The notes below the pieces were generated by a model, which did no database searches, was not told the DNA's origin, and worked only from the letters and a program-made list of their open reading frames with translations. Below, in pieces: positions 1 through 5,139 of a stretch of DNA of 5,139 bases. Position numbers and translations under genes: made by a program. Numbering within the stretch: the first letter of the stretch is position 1; every line of letters begins with the position of its first letter. Source of the DNA: Rhodoferax sp. (GTDB taxonomy: Bacteria; Pseudomonadota; Gammaproteobacteria; Burkholderiales; Burkholderiaceae_C); assembly GCA_018882485.1 (NCBI GenBank), contig VERU01000216.1:1-5139 (forward strand), read 5' to 3'.

Positions 1-2
1 AC

Positions 3-599
3 CTGATGCTGCGCATCGTCAACCACATGGTGGACGGCTACCTCGACCTGCGGCGCGAGCTGACTCACCAGCTGGACCACTGGCAGTCGGAATTGCTCAA
101 CCCGCGCACCCGCTTCAACAACTGGGGCTCGCTGCTGGACGCCCGCCTGTCCCTGCACCACCTGGATGAAATCTGCGAAGACCAGCGCGCCGCGCTGCAG
201 GACTGGATCGAAGCCCTGAAAACCTGGCCGGCTGCCGGCTCCGTCCTGGAAGGGCAGGAACGCGAGCTGCTGCATGTGCGCAGCCGAGACGTGCTGGAGC
301 ACATCGAGCGGGTGGTGCACCATGTGCGGCGACTGGAGCAGAGTGCCGAAACCGCGGTGCAGATGCACTTCAACGCGCAAAGCCACCGCACCAACGAGAT
401 CATGCGCACGCTCACCGTGCTGACGGCGGTGTTTCTGCCGCTGAACCTGATCGCTGGCATCTTCGGCATGAACTTTGACTTCATCCCGCTGCTGCACCAG
501 ACCAACGGTTTCTGGATCACCCTGGTGCTGATGCTGCTGATTGCGGCCGGTCTGGTGGTCTATTTCTGGCGCAAGCGCTTCATCGAGCGCACCCGTTGA
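3..599 (+). CDS. CorA-family divalent cation transporter, 5' truncated by window edge
   Basis: This is the C-terminal part of an inner-membrane magnesium/cobalt-type channel of the CorA family. The frame is open to the left edge. An ATG lies at base 6, but only about 198 residues are visible against roughly 300-370 for the family, so the true start is outside the window. Counting from that ATG, residues 1-130 are the charged helical cytoplasmic region with the long stalk helix. Residues about 136-153 form TM1, which ends in the signature Gly-Met-Asn at 154-156, inside GIFGMNFD. Residues about 169-187 form TM2, followed by a basic tail (WRKRFIERTR) as expected for the cytoplasmic C terminus. 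In CorA the GMN motif forms the selectivity filter. The short periplasmic loop reads DFIPLLHQTNGFW and lacks the Glu of the classical MPEL sequence, so ion preference should not be assumed. The gene ends convergently with the hydrolase gene at 755-1438. Confidence 0.93.
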   Translation: MMLRIVNHMVDGYLDLRRELTHQLDHWQSELLNPRTRFNNWGSLLDARLSLHHLDEICEDQRAALQDWIEALKTWPAAGSVLEGQERELLHVRSRDVLEHIERVVHHVRRLEQSAETAVQMHFNAQSHRTNEIMRTLTVLTAVFLPLNLIAGIFGMNFDFIPLLHQTNGFWITLVLMLLIAAGLVVYFWRKRFIERTR

Positions 600-620
600 C
601 CGGACCCGCCGGATGACTCA

Positions 621-676
621 CACCGCTATTCAAACAGTAGCGGTCGGTCCATACTGGGCAAGGCCTGAAGCCCTAA
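621..676. repeat. Intergenic repeat-like element with two hairpins (diverged copy of a Comamonadaceae dispersed repeat?)
   Basis: Seen directly: a perfect 7-bp inverted repeat, ACCGCTA (622-628) and TAGCGGT (638-644), around a 9-nt loop. It is followed by a second short stem, GGGC (656-659) and GCCC (670-673), around an AGGCCT core. From memory, many Comamonadaceae genomes carry a dispersed intergenic sequence of the form GCTAT-(A/T-rich)-ATAGC followed by a stretch like ACTGGACAAGCGCTAGAGGCC. Here GCTATT...AGTAGC followed by ACTGGGCAAGGCCTGAAGCC matches that order and spacing, with several changes. Neither stem is followed by a T tract, so a simple intrinsic terminator is unlikely, though the position between converging genes suits an RNA 3'-end structure. 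Confidence 0.45.
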
Positions 677-681
677 AACGT

Positions 682-696
682 CTCTGAAAAACAGAG
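682..696 (-). terminator. Weak candidate terminator for the dienelactone hydrolase transcript
   Basis: CTCTG (682-686) and CAGAG (692-696) form a perfect but short 5-bp stem with an A5 loop on the plus strand (T5 on the minus strand). Read on the minus strand it lies about 58 nt after the hydrolase stop and is followed by ACGTTTT, a poor T tract. The stem is short, so this is a weak prediction. Confidence 0.22.
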
Positions 697-754
697 CCTG
701 GCAAAGCGCCTGCACGCTCGGGTCAGGCGCCGGGGCAGGAAAGCCGGCGTGCGC

Positions 755-1438
755 TCAGGCCAGGTGCCGGGCCAGAAAAGCCAGCGTGCGCTCATGGGCC
801 AGTTGCGCCGCTGCCGCATCGAACGAGCCCCGGTGGTCGCAGTTGAAGCCGTGATCGGCGGCGTACACCTGCACCTCCACCCCGGGCTGGGCCTGCCTGA
901 AGGCCTCGACCGAGTCCAGGGGAATCCAGTGGTCCCTGGCCCCAAAATGCGCCAGCACCGGGCAACCCGGCTTGCGCGCGGCCTCGGCCGGGCTGGTCAC
1001 GCCGCCGCCGTAATAGGGTACCGCCGCGCTCAGGCCGCGCAACATGCAGGCTGCACGCCAGGTCAGCAAGCCGCCCCAGCAGTAACCCACCACCGCCACC
1101 CGGCCAAACTGCGCCGCGTGATCGATGGTGGCCTGGATGTCCTGCAGCACACCCGGCGCCGGCAAAGCCTCCACGGCGGTCTTGAGCGCAAAACCCGCCT
1201 GCATGTCGGCGGCCTCGTAACCCAGCTCCACCCCCGGCTGGACCCGGTGGAAGGTGGCCGGCGCCAGCGCCACATAGCCGGCTGCCGCATAGCCGTCGGC
1301 CACGGCGCGGATGTGGGCGTTGACGCCAAAAATCTCTTGCAAGACCACCACCGCGCCCTTGGGCGCGCCGCTGGGCTGGGCCAGGTAAACCGGGAAGGTG
1401 TGGTGGTCAGAGGCGGTGAGCTGGATCGCTGAATTCAT
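755..1438 (-). CDS. Dienelactone hydrolase family protein (alpha/beta hydrolase)
   Basis: A cytoplasmic alpha/beta hydrolase of 227 residues, close to the 236 of Pseudomonas carboxymethylenebutenolidase, which opens dienelactone to maleylacetate in chlorocatechol breakdown. The expected active-site pieces are present: QEIFG with Glu35, the nucleophile elbow GYCWGG with Cys120, Asp169 in GARDHWIP and His196 in AADHGFNCD. These align with Glu36, Cys123, Asp171 and His202 of the known enzyme. The last of its substrate-carboxylate arginines (Arg206 in SFAR) is not conserved: the matching stretch is GFNC. True dienelactone activity is therefore uncertain and another ester or lactone is possible. 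The frame is open back to an ATG at 1507, but that would overlap the gene ending at 1491. The ATG at 1438 fits the family N terminus (MNSAIQLTASDHH) although its ribosome site is weak. The gene lies 52 bp after the second prepilin-like gene on the same strand, with no evident terminator between. No catechol pathway genes are nearby. Confidence 0.92.
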   Translation of the reverse strand: MNSAIQLTASDHHTFPVYLAQPSGAPKGAVVVLQEIFGVNAHIRAVADGYAAAGYVALAPATFHRVQPGVELGYEAADMQAGFALKTAVEALPAPGVLQDIQATIDHAAQFGRVAVVGYCWGGLLTWRAACMLRGLSAAVPYYGGGVTSPAEAARKPGCPVLAHFGARDHWIPLDSVEAFRQAQPGVEVQVYAADHGFNCDHRGSFDAAAAQLAHERTLAFLARHLA

Positions 1439-1490
1439 GAGGATGGCACCAAAGGAATGGGGTATGCAGGATAAGAACCGGACCAAACGG

Positions 1491-2411
1491 CTACCAGTTG
1501 CGCGCACCGCGCCCGGCAGCGGCCAGCAGATCGGTCAGGGTCATGTAGACGACCTGATCATCGAAGTGGTTGTTGTCGGTGAGGGCGACCGTCGCATCCG
1601 TAGGGTTGCGCCGGTAGTGGCAGACCGGATTGGCGGGCATGGCCGCCGGCGGCAGGGGGCATGCCCCGGCGGGCGGGATCGGCACATTGACCGCATCCAG
1701 CACCAGGCCATTGGCCCGCTCCACCGCGTTGGCCACGGCCGGCAGAGCCAGCCGCGCGCCGCCGGGAACCCAGGCCCCCGCACCCGAGGCGCCATGGCTG
1801 ATCAGTGCAAAGGCCACCTGGTACACCGTGGTGACCTGGGCGCCTTCGTCGAACACCGCCAGGCCGCGCCGGGTGGCCGCGGCCAGCACGCTGGCCGGAT
1901 CGGTGCGCGGCGGCAACGCGGTGCACTGGAAATTGGGGGCCACTGCCGCCGCCGACGCCGTGAGCGCAGGCGAGGCGAAGTCGGAGTCGCACTGGACCAG
2001 GGAAGCGCCACCGGCTACCGTGACCCCGGTGGCTCCGGCAAACACCCGGTACGACACCTTGCGCCCCCAGGCATCCAGCGCGGCATCGCGCGGCAGCCCG
2101 AGCGTGGTCCACGGCACCGTGCCGTTGGGGTTGGTGCACGCGTTCGCCGCCACATTGGGTACCGCCAGCCCGGTCTCCAGCGCCCCGCTGGCAGGGCAGG
2201 GCAGATAACCATTGACCGACGCAAAATTCACCATCGCCTGGCGCAGCGCCAGCAGGCGCTGCTGCGTCCGGGTCTGCCGATCGGCGGCATCACGGCGCTC
2301 GCCGAGCTGCGACAGGATCAGGCTGGTGCCCAGGGTCAGCACCAGGGTGACGGCCAGCAGCATGGAAATCAGGCCCTGCTGCGCCCGGATGCGCCGTGCC
2401 ACGGGCGACAC
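1491..2411 (-). CDS. Large prepilin-like protein lacking Glu5 (GspK/PilX-like N terminus)
   Basis: A 306-residue protein with a short basic leader (MSPVARRIRAQQG), then a hydrophobic helix at about 14-34 (LISMLLAVTLVLTLG), followed by a long soluble domain. This is the layout of a type IV pilin or type II secretion pseudopilin cut by prepilin peptidase after Gly13. Position +5, normally Glu, is Leu18. Known minor subunits of GspK and PilX type also lack this Glu. The soluble domain has LPCPA (70-74), VPWTTLGL (99-106), AWGRKVSYR (114-122), LISHG (203-207) and FDD (283-285), all shared with the gene just upstream, plus six cysteines (72, 92, 141, 163, 251, 264) that could form disulfides in the periplasm. 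The start is GTG, two bases after the upstream TGA, with no clear Shine-Dalgarno, which suggests translational coupling. Its partner and cargo are unknown. The prepilin assignment is good but the exact role is open. Confidence 0.8.
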   Translation of the reverse strand: MSPVARRIRAQQGLISMLLAVTLVLTLGTSLILSQLGERRDAADRQTRTQQRLLALRQAMVNFASVNGYLPCPASGALETGLAVPNVAANACTNPNGTVPWTTLGLPRDAALDAWGRKVSYRVFAGATGVTVAGGASLVQCDSDFASPALTASAAAVAPNFQCTALPPRTDPASVLAAATRRGLAVFDEGAQVTTVYQVAFALISHGASGAGAWVPGGARLALPAVANAVERANGLVLDAVNVPIPPAGACPLPPAAMPANPVCHYRRNPTDATVALTDNNHFDDQVVYMTLTDLLAAAGRGARNW

Positions 2412-2413
2412 CG

Positions 2414-3319
2414 TCAGTGGGCCCGGGGGGCCAGCTGCGCCCGGGCCAGCAGGGACATCAGGGTGGGGCGCGAAACGATGTCATCGAAGCGGGTCGCTCC
2501 GTCGCTGTCGTTGAAGGGGGCATCGATGAAATCAGCCGGCACCGGCTGGTTGTTGGCGTTGGGCCCCTCCAGCGCTCCATTGGCCGGGGTACCCGCCTGC
2601 AGGGTACCCGAGGCGTCGTAGCCGCCGCCCCGGTTCTCGCCATGGCTGATCAGCACATAGGCCGCACCCGTTCCGGCCGCCGGACTCATCAACGCGGTGC
2701 CGGCAGGCGCGATCGCGTCGCGCACGCTCAGGCCACGTCCGGTCACCAGATTGAGCGGCGAGGTGCAGTTGGCCAGGTTGGCCAGGGTACAGGCAGCCGC
2801 ACAGGTCTCGACCGTCTGACCGCCAAACGACAGGGGCACGCGTACAGCGGCGCCGCCGGGGTCGCAGCTGGTGGCGTCCAGCGCACGGTTGCTGGTGAAT
2901 CCCAGATTGGGCGCCACCGCCACGGCCGATACGGTGCGGTAAGTCAGCCGGGTGCCCCAGCCATCCTGGGCCTCGGTTTCGATCAGACCCAGGGTGACCC
3001 AGGGCAGCACGCCCGTGGCCATGGCGGTGCAGACGCCGGTGGCGGCACGGGCCTCCACTCCGGCGCCGGCCACACCGGTGGCCAGTGAGCCGTCGGCCGG
3101 ACAGGGCAGACGGCCCTGCACCGCCACATAGTTGACCAGCGCGGCATCGGCTGCGGCCACACGGGCCAGCGACACCTTGCGCCGCTCCTGGCTGAAATAG
3201 GCGCTGGTGGACTGCAAGCCCAGCGTGAGCACCAGACCCAGAATACCCAGGACGATGGCCACTTCCAGCAGCGAAAAGCCGCCGGAGCGCAGGCGCGGGG
3301 GTCGGGTGTGGCGGTTCAT
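2414..3319 (-). CDS. Prepilin-like protein with canonical type III leader (large pseudopilin)
   Basis: A 301-residue protein with a textbook prepilin N terminus: a 14-residue basic leader ending in Gly14, Phe15 at +1, Glu19 at +5 (GGFSLLEVAIVLGILG) and a hydrophobic helix to about residue 36. Prepilin peptidase should cut and methylate it, and the helix would hold it in the inner membrane before assembly into a pseudopilus or pilus. The soluble part carries LPCPAD (71-76), LPWVTLGL (105-112), DGWGTRLTYR (119-128), LISHG (223-227) and RFDD (277-280). Six cysteines (73, 97, 152, 173, 177, 185) are available for disulfides. It is about twice the length of a typical major pseudopilin, so a minor or specialised subunit is more likely. 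An in-frame TGA six bases upstream of the ATG supports this start, though no strong ribosome site is visible. It is the first gene of a possible minus-strand unit with the paralogue at 2411 and perhaps the hydrolase. No secretion or pilus assembly genes lie nearby. Confidence 0.87.
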   Translation of the reverse strand: MNRHTRPPRLRSGGFSLLEVAIVLGILGLVLTLGLQSTSAYFSQERRKVSLARVAAADAALVNYVAVQGRLPCPADGSLATGVAGAGVEARAATGVCTAMATGVLPWVTLGLIETEAQDGWGTRLTYRTVSAVAVAPNLGFTSNRALDATSCDPGGAAVRVPLSFGGQTVETCAAACTLANLANCTSPLNLVTGRGLSVRDAIAPAGTALMSPAAGTGAAYVLISHGENRGGGYDASGTLQAGTPANGALEGPNANNQPVPADFIDAPFNDSDGATRFDDIVSRPTLMSLLARAQLAPRAH

Positions 3320-3436
3320 CAGAGTTCAGGGCCAGGCACAAGGCATACTTGCACGCCGGCTGCAAGGCCCCGATTCTGACGCATCCGCGCGGGCGTGCCA
3401 AGGCACCGCCCCAGACCGACCCCGGAGGATCCCCGC
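3320..3436. promoter_or_regulatory. Divergent intergenic region with inverted repeat TTGCA-N7-TGCAA
   Basis: This 117-bp gap separates the leftward prepilin-like gene from the rightward dehydrogenase gene, so promoters for both should lie here. The visible structure is TTGCA (3349-3353) and TGCAA (3361-3365) around a 7-nt centre that includes GCCGGC, a plausible operator-like dyad. No convincing pair of sigma-70 -35 and -10 boxes could be picked out in either direction: TTGCAC at 3349 can be paired only with poor -10 candidates. The region call follows from gene layout; the operator reading is inference. Confidence 0.35.
3424..3428 (+). promoter_or_regulatory. Shine-Dalgarno GGAGG for the short-chain dehydrogenase
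   Basis: GGAGG lies 8 nt before the ATG at 3437. It decides the start against an in-frame ATG at 3395, which would add 14 residues rich in Pro and Arg ahead of the nucleotide-binding strand and has no such site. Confidence 0.85.
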
Positions 3437-4183
3437 ATGAAACCCGTTCTTCTCGTCACCGGTGGCTCGCGCGGCATCGGCGCGGCCACGGCGCTGCTGG
3501 CCGCCGAAGCGGGCTACGCCGTGGCCGTGAACTACAGCCGCTCCTCGCTGGCCGCCGACGAGGTGGTGCGCCAGATCCGCGCGGCAGGCGGTCAGGCCAT
3601 GGCGGCGCAGGCCGATGTGGCGCGTGAGTCCGATGTGCTGGCGATGTTCGAGCGCATCGACGCCAGGCTGGGACGGCTGGACGCGCTGGTCAACAACGCG
3701 GGCATCGTGGACCAGGCCCGGCGCGTGGACCAGATGGAGCTGGACCGCTTGCGCCGCATGTTCGACACCAACATCCTGGGCAGCTTCCTCTGCGCGCGCG
3801 AGGCGGTGCGCCGCATGAGCCCTCGGCACGGGGGACATGGCGGCGCCATCGTCAACCTGTCCAGCGCAGCCGCCCGCATCGGCAGCCCGGGCCAGTATGT
3901 CGACTACGCTGCCAGCAAAGGGGCCATCGACACCTTCACGCTGGGCCTGGCCCGCGAGGTGGCGGCCGAAGGAATCCGCGTGAATGCGGTGCGCCCGGGC
4001 ATCATCGACACCGAGATCCACGCTTCCGGGGGGCAACCCGACCGGGCCCGGGAACTGGCGCCCCAGGTGCCCATGCGGCGCGCCGGCAGCGCCCAGGAAG
4101 TGGCCCGGACCATCGTCTGGCTGCTGTCCCCGGAGGCCAGCTACACCACCGGCGCGCTGATCGATGTCAGTGGCGGGCGCTGA
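3437..4183 (+). CDS. YgfF-like short-chain dehydrogenase/reductase (SDR), probably NADP(H)-dependent
   Basis: A classical SDR oxidoreductase of 248 residues, the usual length. It shows the cofactor motif TGGSRGIG (8-15), NNAG (86-89), the structural Asn112 in FDTN, Ser143 in NLSSAAA, and the catalytic Tyr157 and Lys161 in YAASK. Arg12 and the absence of an acidic residue at the end of strand 2 (VNYSRSS) point to NADP(H). The stretch from about 137 to 199, with RIGSPGQYVDYAASKGAIDT and then RPGIIDTEIHASGG, closely resembles E. coli YgfF, as recalled from memory. That group is often labelled glucose-1-dehydrogenase-like, but its physiological substrate is not established. The Ser-Tyr spacing is 14, one more than in FabG, which fits this subgroup. 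The enzyme should be a cytoplasmic homotetramer, as is usual for the family. The MarC-family gene follows 12 bp downstream, so the two are probably co-transcribed. There is no clear functional link between them. Confidence 0.94.
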   Translation: MKPVLLVTGGSRGIGAATALLAAEAGYAVAVNYSRSSLAADEVVRQIRAAGGQAMAAQADVARESDVLAMFERIDARLGRLDALVNNAGIVDQARRVDQMELDRLRRMFDTNILGSFLCAREAVRRMSPRHGGHGGAIVNLSSAAARIGSPGQYVDYAASKGAIDTFTLGLAREVAAEGIRVNAVRPGIIDTEIHASGGQPDRARELAPQVPMRRAGSAQEVARTIVWLLSPEASYTTGALIDVSGGR

Positions 4184-4195
4184 CCGGGCCGGCCG

Positions 4196-4816
4196 ATGGA
4201 CTTCAAGCCGCTCATCACCCTGCTGGCCATCGTCAATCCGCTGGCGATCGTGCCCTTCTTCATCCACTACACCCACGATTTCACCCCTGCCCAGCGGCGC
4301 CGCACCATCCTGATCGCCGCCTTCAGCGCCTTCACCGTGATCGCCATCAGCGCCCTGATGGGCCTGCACATCCTGGCGTTTTTCGGCATCACGCTGGCCA
4401 GCTTCCAGGTCGGCGGCGGCATGCTGCTGCTGACGTCTGCGCTGGCCATGCTCAACGCCCAGCCGGCCGAGGCCCGCTCCAACGCCGAGGAAATGCAGGA
4501 CGCCGCTACCCGCGCCAGCATCGCCGTGGTGCCGCTGACCATCCCGCTGCTGACCGGCCCGGCCACCATGTCCACCGTGGTGATCTACGCCGAAAAAGCC
4601 CGCACGCTCTGGCAGACGGCCGCGCTGGTGGGCTACGGTCTGGTAATCGCGCTGGCCACCGCGCTGTGCTTCTCGCTGGCCGAGCCGATCGCCCGGTTTC
4701 TGGGCAAGACCGGCATCAACGTCATGACCCGGCTGATGGGCCTGATCCTGGCCGCGCTGGCGGTCGAAGTCATGTCCGACGGGCTGGTCAAGCTGTTCCC
4801 GGCGCTCGGACGCTGA
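4196..4816 (+). CDS. MarC-family integral membrane protein
   Basis: A 206-residue, strongly hydrophobic inner-membrane protein of the MarC (UPF0056) family, at the family's usual length with about six membrane segments (roughly 4-24, 39-58, 64-86, 107-128, 137-160 and 175-200). Family marks include the N-terminal NPLAIVPFF (14-22), where related proteins have an NP-G-P-F pattern, the central PLTIPLLTGPATMST (117-131), and the C-terminal stretch with GINVMTRLMGLILAALAVE. MarC was once linked to multiple antibiotic resistance, but that role was later not supported, and the transported substrate, if any, is unknown. The ATG lies 12 bp after the dehydrogenase stop, in the same reading frame and with no other stop between. 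No clear Shine-Dalgarno precedes it, so translation may depend on coupling from the upstream gene. The gene converges on recQ with a 17-bp gap. Confidence 0.93.
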   Translation: MDFKPLITLLAIVNPLAIVPFFIHYTHDFTPAQRRRTILIAAFSAFTVIAISALMGLHILAFFGITLASFQVGGGMLLLTSALAMLNAQPAEARSNAEEMQDAATRASIAVVPLTIPLLTGPATMSTVVIYAEKARTLWQTAALVGYGLVIALATALCFSLAEPIARFLGKTGINVMTRLMGLILAALAVEVMSDGLVKLFPALGR

Positions 4817-4820
4817 ACCG

Positions 4821-4833
4821 GCGGCGCGGCCGC
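4821..4833. other. Small GC hairpin in the marC-family/recQ convergent gap
   Basis: GCGGC (4821-4825) and GCCGC (4829-4833) form a perfect 5-bp GC stem with a 3-nt loop, filling most of the 17-bp gap between the two converging stops. There is no T tract on either side. It could help end both transcripts or simply reflect GC-rich sequence. Confidence 0.25.
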
Positions 4834-5139
4834 TCAGGCGCCCGCCAGCTCCCGCACCACCTGCAGCACGGCGCGGCCATAGGTGTCGAGCTTCTTGCTG
4901 CCGATGCCGGCCACGCCCTGCAGCTGCTGCAGGGAATCCGGGGCCAATTCGGCGATGGCGGCCAGGGTGGCATCGTGAAAGATCACGTAGGCCGGCAGGT
5001 TGTGCTCGCGGGCCACGCCTGCGCGCCAGGCCTTCAGCGCCTCGAAACGGCGGCGTGCAGCCGGCTCCTGGGGCAGCGCAGACGCCCGGGCTCCGCCCGG
5101 AGCGGGCCGCCCCCGGGCGATAGCCGATCCACCCAGCGA
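4834..5139 (-). CDS. recQ: ATP-dependent DNA helicase RecQ, C-terminal HRDC domain (5' part outside window)
   Basis: The last 101 codons of a gene that enters from the right edge on the minus strand. From the edge, about 28 residues rich in Ala, Pro, Gly and Arg look like a flexible linker. They are followed by RRRFEALKAWRAGVAREHNL, PAYVIFHDATL and LAAIAELAPDSLQQLQGVAG, then IGSKKLDTYGRAVLQVVREL, a clear HRDC domain matching the end of bacterial RecQ (compare the VPPYVVFNDATL and GVGMRKLERFG segments of the E. coli protein, from memory). RecQ is a 3'-5' helicase acting in recombinational repair, and HRDC helps it bind DNA. A GTG at 5016 falls inside the domain and is not a real start. The helicase core, zinc-binding and winged-helix parts are not visible, so another HRDC protein such as ribonuclease D is not strictly excluded, but the motif fit and C-terminal position favour RecQ. 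Confidence 0.88.
   Translation of the reverse strand, partial: SLGGSAIARGRPAPGGARASALPQEPAARRRFEALKAWRAGVAREHNLPAYVIFHDATLAAIAELAPDSLQQLQGVAGIGSKKLDTYGRAVLQVVRELAGA

Noticed and set aside
622..644. Intrinsic terminator for the CorA-type gene
   Set aside because: The stem is perfect, but no T tract follows it on the plus strand, so it is listed as part of a repeat-like element instead.
749..1432. Plus-strand open frame of 227 codons across the hydrolase gene
   Set aside because: It is antisense to a gene with an intact catalytic triad and has no recognisable domain.
1439..1507. N-terminal extension of the hydrolase to an ATG at 1507
   Set aside because: It would overlap the end of the upstream gene and add 23 residues absent from the family. 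The ATG at 1438 matches the expected N terminus.
1398..2621. Long plus-strand open frame of 407 codons antisense to the second prepilin-like gene
   Set aside because: The product is rich in Arg, Gly, His and Gln with no recognisable domain, as expected for the complement of a GC-rich gene. The minus strand carries clear prepilin motifs.
3326..4369. Minus-strand open frame of 347 codons across the dehydrogenase gene
   Set aside because: It lies antisense to an SDR gene with all family motifs and a good ribosome site; its composition (His, Gly, Gln, Arg rich) marks it as a shadow of high GC.
4834..5016. Stand-alone 60-residue protein starting at a GTG at 5016
   Set aside because: The frame stays open to the window edge and the GTG falls inside the HRDC domain, so this is the end of recQ and not a small gene.

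Overview
The window looks like a piece of chromosome from a high-GC betaproteobacterium, most likely of the Comamonadaceae (Acidovorax/Hydrogenophaga/Comamonas type). The grounds are GC-rich sequence with strong third-position GC bias, the kinds of protein encoded, and an intergenic stretch near base 620-676 that resembles, from memory, a dispersed repeat of that family. No mobile element, RNA gene, CRISPR array or phage gene is visible.

Layout, left to right. (1) Bases 1-599 (+) hold the C-terminal part of a CorA-type divalent cation transporter that begins before the window. (2) Bases 600-754 are a convergent non-coding gap with two small hairpins and the repeat-like sequence. (3) On the minus strand, read from right to left, lie a prepilin-like gene (3319-2414), a second related prepilin-like gene starting two bases after its stop (2411-1491), and, 52 bp further on, a dienelactone-hydrolase-family gene (1438-755). 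These three could form one transcription unit. (4) Bases 3320-3436 are a divergent intergenic region with a small inverted repeat. (5) On the plus strand, a YgfF-like short-chain dehydrogenase (3437-4183) is followed 12 bp later by a MarC-family membrane protein (4196-4816), probably co-transcribed. (6) After a 17-bp convergent gap, the 3' end of recQ (HRDC domain) runs off the right edge on the minus strand (5139-4834).

Most of the window is ordinary housekeeping or accessory metabolism. The part that deserves attention is the prepilin-like pair. Both proteins are large for pseudopilins (about 300 residues) and share an LPCPA motif, a PW-TLGL motif, a WG-Y/R stretch, an LISHG motif and a C-terminal FDD motif, so they look like diverged paralogues. 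The first has a canonical type III leader with Glu at +5. The second has a leader-like N terminus without Glu5, a state known from GspK- and PilX-type minor subunits. No assembly ATPase, platform protein, secretin or peptidase gene is nearby, so the pair would have to use machinery encoded elsewhere. Their function cannot be read from the sequence.
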